DNA from: JALZMG01 sp963739975
Lineage (GTDB): Bacteria > Actinomycetota > Acidimicrobiia > Acidimicrobiales > Ilumatobacteraceae
DNA length: 64,000 nucleotides
Assembly (NCBI GenBank): GCA_963739975.1
Contig: CAVUCK010000005.1
Location: 62,001-126,000, forward strand
Direction: 5' to 3'
A program made the position numbers and the translations under genes. The notes below the pieces were generated by a model. That model was given only the letters and a program-made list of their open reading frames with translations. It searched no databases and was not told the DNA's origin. Shown here in pieces: positions 59,682 through 64,000 of this stretch; position 1 is the first letter of the stretch; each line of letters opens with the position of its first letter.

Positions 59682-62600
59682 ATGGTCGATCTCGACGGAC
59701 AGTTCGTGTACCCGGCAGACCTGCCGATCACGGCGCGCCACGACGAGCTGCTGGCGACGATCCGTGATCACCAGGTCGTGGTCGTGGCGGGGGAGACCGG
59801 ATCGGGCAAGAGCACCCAGCTCCCCAAGCTGTGCCTGGAGCTCGGCCGCGGCCGTGACGGGCTGATCGGCCACACCCAACCGCGCCGCGTGGCGGCGCGC
59901 ACGATCGCCGCCCGCATCGCCGACGAGCTCGGCACCGCGCTCGGCGACGTCGTCGGCTACTCCGTGCGCTTCGACGACCGGGTGGGCGACGGCACGCGGG
60001 TGCGGGTGATGACCGACGGCATCCTGCTCGCCGAGCTGGCGCGGGACCGCCAGCTACGCCGTTACGACACGCTGATCATCGACGAGGCCCACGAGCGCAG
60101 CCTCAACATCGACTTCCTGCTCGGCTACCTCCGCCGGCTGCTGCCGCAGCGTCCGGACCTCAAGCTCATCGTGACGTCGGCGACCATCGACACGGAGCGC
60201 TTCGCCGCCGCCTTCGCCGATCGCGACGGCACCCCGGCTCCCGTCGTCGAGGTGACCGGTCGGACGTATCCGGTCGAGGTCCGCTACCGCCCGATCGACG
60301 ACCAGCGGGACCAAGCGGAGGCGATCGGCGACGCCGTGGACGAGTTGGCGGCGGCCGGACCCGGTGACGTCCTCGTGTTCCTCAGCGGCGAACGGGAGAT
60401 CCACGACGCCGCCGATGCGCTGCGGCGCCGGTTCACGACGGGCACCGAGGTGCTGCCGCTGTACGCCCGTCTGTCGACGGCGGAGCAGCACCGCATCTTC
60501 CAGCCGCACGCCGGCCGTCGCATCGTCCTGAGCACGAACGTGGCGGAGACCTCGATCACCGTCCCCGGCGTGCGGTTCGTGGTCGACACCGGCGTGGCCA
60601 GGATCTCCAGGTACAGCCGCCGGCTCAAGGTGCAGCGCCTGCCGATCGAGCCGATCTCGCAGGCGTCGGCCGACCAGCGCGCCGGCCGGTGCGGCCGGCT
60701 CGGGCCCGGCGTGTGCATCCGGCTCTACGCCGAGGACGATCTCGCCGGTCGCCCCGAGTTCACCGAGCCGGAGCTGCTGCGTACGAGCCTGGCGTCGGTC
60801 ATCCTCCAGATGCTGGCACTCGACCTCGGCGACGTGGCGACGTTCCCGTTCATCGAGCCGCCCGACACGGCGGCGATCCGCGACGGCTTCCTGCTGCTGG
60901 AGGAGCTGGAGGCGATCGCCAGCGACGGCGAGGCCCGCCGCCTCACCCGGGTCGGCCGCCGGCTGGCGCGGCTGCCCGTCGACCCGCGCATCGGGCGCAT
61001 GGTGCTCGAAGCGGGCGAGCGCGGGTGCGTCCACGACGTGCTGGTGATCGCCGCCGCGCTGTCGATCCGCGACCCGCGCGAGCGTCCCGTCGAGCAGCGC
61101 GAGCAGGCCGACGAGCTGCACCGCCGGTTCGACGTAGCTGGGAGCGACCTGCTGTCGATCGTCGGGCTGTGGCGGTATGTGCGTGAGCAGCAGCGCCGAC
61201 TGTCCGGCAACCAGTTCCGCAAGCGATGCCGGGCCGAGCACCTCAACTACCAGCGCGTCCGGGAGTGGCACGACCTGTTCAGTCAGCTCCGTCGCGTGGC
61301 CGGCGAGGTCGGCCTGCGGGTCACCAACGACGAGGCGCGGCCCGACGACGTCCACCGGGCTGTGCTCGCCGGCCTGCTCTCGCACGTCGGCACTCGCGAC
61401 CAGGACGGACGGCAGTTCCGCGGGGCACGCGGCTCGTCGTTCGTCATCGCCGCCGGGTCCGTGCTGGCCCGCCGCCCGCCGCGCTGGGTGATGGCCGCCG
61501 AGCTGGTCGAGACCGACCGCCTGCGGGCCCGTCGCGTGGCCACGATCACGCCGGACTGGGTCGAGCGAGCGGCCGGCCACTTGGTCAAGCGCTCGTACGG
61601 CGAGCCGTGGTGGGAGGCTGATCGCGGGGCGGCCCTGACGACCGAGACGGTGACCCTGTACGGGCTCCCGATCGTGACGGGCCGGGTGGTGCCGCTCGAT
61701 CGCGTCGACGGCGCCGAGGCCCGGACGATGTTCATCCGCCACACGCTGGTCGATGGGGAGTGGGACGCGCCGCACGCGTTCCTCGCCCGCAACCGGACGT
61801 TCCGGGACGCAGTCGGCGCCCTGGAGGCCAAGGCGCGGCGCGGTGGGTTGCTCGACGACGAGATCGTCGAGGGTTTCTACGACCGCCACCTTCCCGATGA
61901 CGTGACGACCGGCCGCCGGTTCGATCGCTGGTGGCGGGACCAGCACGACACGACGCTGCTCGACCTCACGAACGACCTGGTCGGTGGCGGTCAGGTGGGC
62001 CCGACGGACTATCCCGACGCGTGGCGACAGGGCGATCTGGTGGTGCCGTTGACGTACCGGTTCGCGCCGGGCGAGCCGCTCGACGGTGTCACCGCCCACG
62101 TTCCGCTGGCGTTGCTCAACCGGGTCGCGACGGACGGGTTCGACTGGCAGGTCCCGGGGTACCGGCGGGCGCTGGTCGACGCGCTGGTGCGCACACTGCC
62201 GAAGGAGGTCCGCCGGACGCTGATCCCGATGGCCGAGACCGTGGACGCGGCGTGGGATCGCCTCGGGCCGCCGGCCGGGCGCCTCGTCGATGCGCTGGCC
62301 GGGGCGCTCCACCCGCCGGTCCCGGTTGGCGCGTTCCGGCCGTCCGAGGTGCCGGCGCACCTCAGGGTGAACTTCGTCGTCGCCGACTCCACCGGCCAGG
62401 TCGTCGACGCCGACGACGACCTCGACGCCATCCGCCGGAGGATGGCCGGCGCGGCACGTGAGGCGGTGGCTGCGGCGTCGCCGATCGCCGAGCGCACCGG
62501 CGTCGTGACGTGGGACGTCGGCGCGCTGCCGGCCGTCGTCGCCGGGGCCGGAGGAACGCGCGGCTACCCGGCCCTGGTCGACGAGGGGGCCAGCGTCGCG

Positions 62601-63326
62601 CTGCGCGTGATGACCAGCCCGGAGCTGCAGCAGCGGGTCATGCGTGGTGGTGTTCGCCGGCTGCTGGCCCTGACCGCCGCGCCGTCGGCGGCGACCGTTC
62701 GTCGCGACCTCCCCCGGGGGCGGGCGGCGGCGATCGGCACGGCCGGGATCCCGGTGGACGAGCTGGCAGCCGATGCCGTGCTGGCTGCCGTCGACGCCGT
62801 GCTCGACGACGCCGGCGAGCAGCCGTGGGACGAGGCGGCCTTCGCCGAGCTGCAGCGGCGGGTCCGAGCCGAGGCCGGCGCCGTCGCCCGACGGGCCCTG
62901 GAGACCGCCGCCGACGTGCTGGCCGCCGAGACCCGGGTCCGGCTGCGGCTGGCCGAGCTGACGGCCGAGGCGGCACGTCCCGTCGTCGACGACGCCGAAG
63001 CCCACCTCGGGCGGCTGCTACGACCAGGCTTCGTCGTGGCGGTCGGGGCCCGGCGTCTGCCGGACGTGCTGCGCTACGTGCGTGGCGTCGAGCACCGGCT
63101 GGAACGGCTCGACGTCGCCCGCGACGCCCGCCGGCGGGCCGAGGTCGTGCCGCTGGAGCAGCGCTACGCGGCGCTCACCGGCCGGCTCGGGTCACGACGC
63201 GACGTGATCGACGTCGGCTGGCTGCTGGAGGAGCTGCGGGTCAGCGTCTTCGCCCAGCCCCTCGGCACCAAGGCCCCGGTCAGCCCCACCCGCGTCGCCC
63301 GAGCCCTCGCCGCCCTCGAAGCCTGA
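59682..63326 (+). CDS. hrpA: ATP-dependent RNA helicase HrpA (DEAH)
   Basis: 1214 aa. Walker A GETGSGKST (residues 37-45), QPRRVAARTIAARIADELG, DEAH at 134-137 (LIIDEAHERS), SAT around 164-167, and helicase C motifs STNVAETSITVPGVRFVVDTG and QRAGRCGRLGPG. Beyond come the winged-helix and ratchet parts and the HrpA-specific C-terminal ~450 residues (DHxxL-like RPDDVHRAVLAGLLSHVG). It is slightly shorter than the usual ~1300 aa. HrpA rescues stalled ribosomes and unwinds RNA. The gene is plain housekeeping beside catabolic genes. Confidence 0.95.
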   Translation: MVDLDGQFVYPADLPITARHDELLATIRDHQVVVVAGETGSGKSTQLPKLCLELGRGRDGLIGHTQPRRVAARTIAARIADELGTALGDVVGYSVRFDDRVGDGTRVRVMTDGILLAELARDRQLRRYDTLIIDEAHERSLNIDFLLGYLRRLLPQRPDLKLIVTSATIDTERFAAAFADRDGTPAPVVEVTGRTYPVEVRYRPIDDQRDQAEAIGDAVDELAAAGPGDVLVFLSGEREIHDAADALRRRFTTGTEVLPLYARLSTAEQHRIFQPHAGRRIVLSTNVAETSITVPGVRFVVDTGVARISRYSRRLKVQRLPIEPISQASADQRAGRCGRLGPGVCIRLYAEDDLAGRPEFTEPELLRTSLASVILQMLALDLGDVATFPFIEPPDTAAIRDGFLLLEELEAIASDGEARRLTRVGRRLARLPVDPRIGRMVLEAGERGCVHDVLVIAAALSIRDPRERPVEQREQADELHRRFDVAGSDLLSIVGLWRYVREQQRRLSGNQFRKRCRAEHLNYQRVREWHDLFSQLRRVAGEVGLRVTNDEARPDDVHRAVLAGLLSHVGTRDQDGRQFRGARGSSFVIAAGSVLARRPPRWVMAAELVETDRLRARRVATITPDWVERAAGHLVKRSYGEPWWEADRGAALTTETVTLYGLPIVTGRVVPLDRVDGAEARTMFIRHTLVDGEWDAPHAFLARNRTFRDAVGALEAKARRGGLLDDEIVEGFYDRHLPDDVTTGRRFDRWWRDQHDTTLLDLTNDLVGGGQVGPTDYPDAWRQGDLVVPLTYRFAPGEPLDGVTAHVPLALLNRVATDGFDWQVPGYRRALVDALVRTLPKEVRRTLIPMAETVDAAWDRLGPPAGRLVDALAGALHPPVPVGAFRPSEVPAHLRVNFVVADSTGQVVDADDDLDAIRRRMAGAAREAVAAASPIAERTGVVTWDVGALPAVVAGAGGTRGYPALVDEGASVALRVMTSPELQQRVMRGGVRRLLALTAAPSAATVRRDLPRGRAAAIGTAGIPVDELAADAVLAAVDAVLDDAGEQPWDEAAFAELQRRVRAEAGAVARRALETAADVLAAETRVRLRLAELTAEAARPVVDDAEAHLGRLLRPGFVVAVGARRLPDVLRYVRGVEHRLERLDVARDARRRAEVVPLEQRYAALTGRLGSRRDVIDVGWLLEELRVSVFAQPLGTKAPVSPTRVARALAALEA

Positions 63327-63328
63327 TC

Positions 63329-63411
63329 CATCCGAGGGTTTCAGTGCACCGGAGTGTTTCCGTACCGGAAGGGGCGCACGAAACCCTCGGGTGCGCGCAA
63401 ACACTCGGATG
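63329..63411. repeat. Inverted repeat, family P3, second copy
   Basis: 32-nt arms at 63329-63360 and 63380-63411 with a few mismatches. Within the arms GAGGGTTT and GAGTGTTT swap order between left and right, so the internal halves may recombine. It fills a convergent junction. Confidence 0.88.
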
Positions 63412-63427
63412 AAAATGACGGCGGCGG

Positions 63428-64000
63428 TCAGTCGGCGGCGGCGCCGGCGCGCGACGGGGGCGCCGTGATCGTGACGGGCTCGTCGGTCAGGAGGCGGTCG
63501 ACCCATTCGTGGAAGCGCTGGTTGCCGGGCTCGTTGCGGCCGAACAGGAACTCGGTGTTGGCGCCGGACGCCAGCCCGGCCTGGATGCCGAGGCCGGTCT
63601 TGTAGTCCTCCTCGGTCACGACGTACTCGAGGAAGTCGGCCCGCAGCATCGTCTGCTTGCGCTGCTCATCGTCGGCGCCGGCGACGATCACGTGGGTCTG
63701 GATCGTGCGCGACCGGTCCGGTGTCGGGCCGGGGATCAGCTGGCTGACCATCATCCCGGTCCCGCCGTTGCCGGCCACCGACACGTGCGGGAACACGGTG
63801 TGCACCAGCCCCATGTGGTTGCTCGCCTTCCACTCGTCCCGCGGCACGTCGCGCAGCTCGTGGAGGTTGCGCCGGGCGAACGCCACCCGCTGGTGCGGGC
63901 CCCACGCATCGACGGTCATGATGTTGCCCATCACGTCCTTGCCGAGCGTGTCCTTGTGCAGGATGTCGAGGTGGTACCCGTCGACGTAGCCGTCGTAGGC
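63428..64000 (-). CDS. Rieske-type ring-hydroxylating oxygenase alpha subunit, C-terminal part (5' end outside window)
   Basis: The frame is open to the right edge; about 190 C-terminal residues are visible. The iron facial triad starts at once: YVDGYHLDILHKDTLG gives D-x2-H-x4-H. VDAWGPHQRVAFARRNLHEL, NHMGLVHTVFPHVSVAGNGG and MVSQLIPGPTPDRSRTIQTHVIV are typical of the catalytic domain. The Rieske [2Fe-2S] domain would lie beyond 64000. The ATG at 63934 is internal. The final ~25 residues (RLLTDEPVTITAPPSRAGAAAD) are a low-complexity tail. Different from the oxygenase at 20291, which has Glu in place of the bridging Asp. Confidence 0.85.
   Translation of the reverse strand, partial: AYDGYVDGYHLDILHKDTLGKDVMGNIMTVDAWGPHQRVAFARRNLHELRDVPRDEWKASNHMGLVHTVFPHVSVAGNGGTGMMVSQLIPGPTPDRSRTIQTHVIVAGADDEQRKQTMLRADFLEYVVTEEDYKTGLGIQAGLASGANTEFLFGRNEPGNQRFHEWVDRLLTDEPVTITAPPSRAGAAAD

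Overview
The window is very GC-rich and densely coding. Many genes overlap by 4 bases (ATGA or GTGA), and GTG starts are common. Several families point to a mycothiol- and F420-using actinobacterium: maleylpyruvate-isomerase-like mycothiol enzymes, an LLM-class F420 oxidoreductase, a Ddn-type deazaflavin reductase and an Rpf-like lytic transglycosylase. The overall style (SnoaL-like proteins, SDRs, P450s, fused Liv permeases, lipoproteins with TTEGG linkers) resembles Acidimicrobiia, but that placement is inference. No tRNA, rRNA, insertion sequence or CRISPR array was seen.

Layout. 1-2029: end of a mycothiol-dependent enzyme, an LtrA-like membrane protein and a second mycothiol-type enzyme. 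2073-8060: an SDR, a SnoaL-like gene, and a five-gene acyl-CoA operon (DUF35, thiolase-like aldolase, acyl-CoA synthetase, VOC, SDR). 8158-12569: MmcQ/YjbR, SnoaL-like, two tandem paralogous SDRs, then an LLM oxidoreductase and another SDR. 12656-16070: MarR with a DJ-1/PfpI gene, nitroreductase, a small helical protein and an APH-type kinase. 16129-19344: ABM, carboxymuconolactone-decarboxylase-like, SnoaL-like, carotenoid oxygenase. 19406-22337 (minus): VOC, SnoaL-like, Rieske oxygenase, SDR. 22407-31703 (plus): a run of close or overlapping genes: nitroreductase, TetR, P450, old-yellow-enzyme/FAD protein, AttH-like protein, epimerase, small helical protein, APH kinase, aldo/keto reductase, SnoaL-like. 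31771-34816 (minus): two P450s and a SnoaL-like gene. 34912-37295: acyl-CoA synthetase and crotonase. 37436-49001: a branched-chain-type ABC transport locus with three tandem paralogous lipoprotein binding proteins, two ATPases and two LivH-LivM fusion permeases. 49114-63326: GH2 beta-galactosidase, orphan FtsX permease, DAPDH-like dehydrogenase, Ddn-like reductase, SDR, Rpf-like lipoprotein, PEP-swivel protein and HrpA helicase. 63428-end: truncated ring-hydroxylating oxygenase.

Functionally this is an accessory catabolic region. CoA activation, C-C cleavage, oxygenases, flavin/F420/NAD reductases and NTF2-fold enzymes fit degradation of a hydrophobic cyclic substrate (steroid, terpenoid or aromatic) that could be imported by the Liv-type transporter. 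The substrate cannot be read from the sequence.

The most unusual features are non-coding or structural. All eight convergent gene junctions carry a long inverted repeat, and four repeat families recur within the window. The three binding proteins share ten conserved cysteines and heptad-repeat linkers. The two fused permease genes each carry +1 frameshifts (three in total), while no other gene in the window shows one. A shared ACCGGTTAGT-type element lies upstream of the acyl-CoA operon and of both transport promoters. Palindromic operators sit over the starts of the TetR- and MarR-linked operons.
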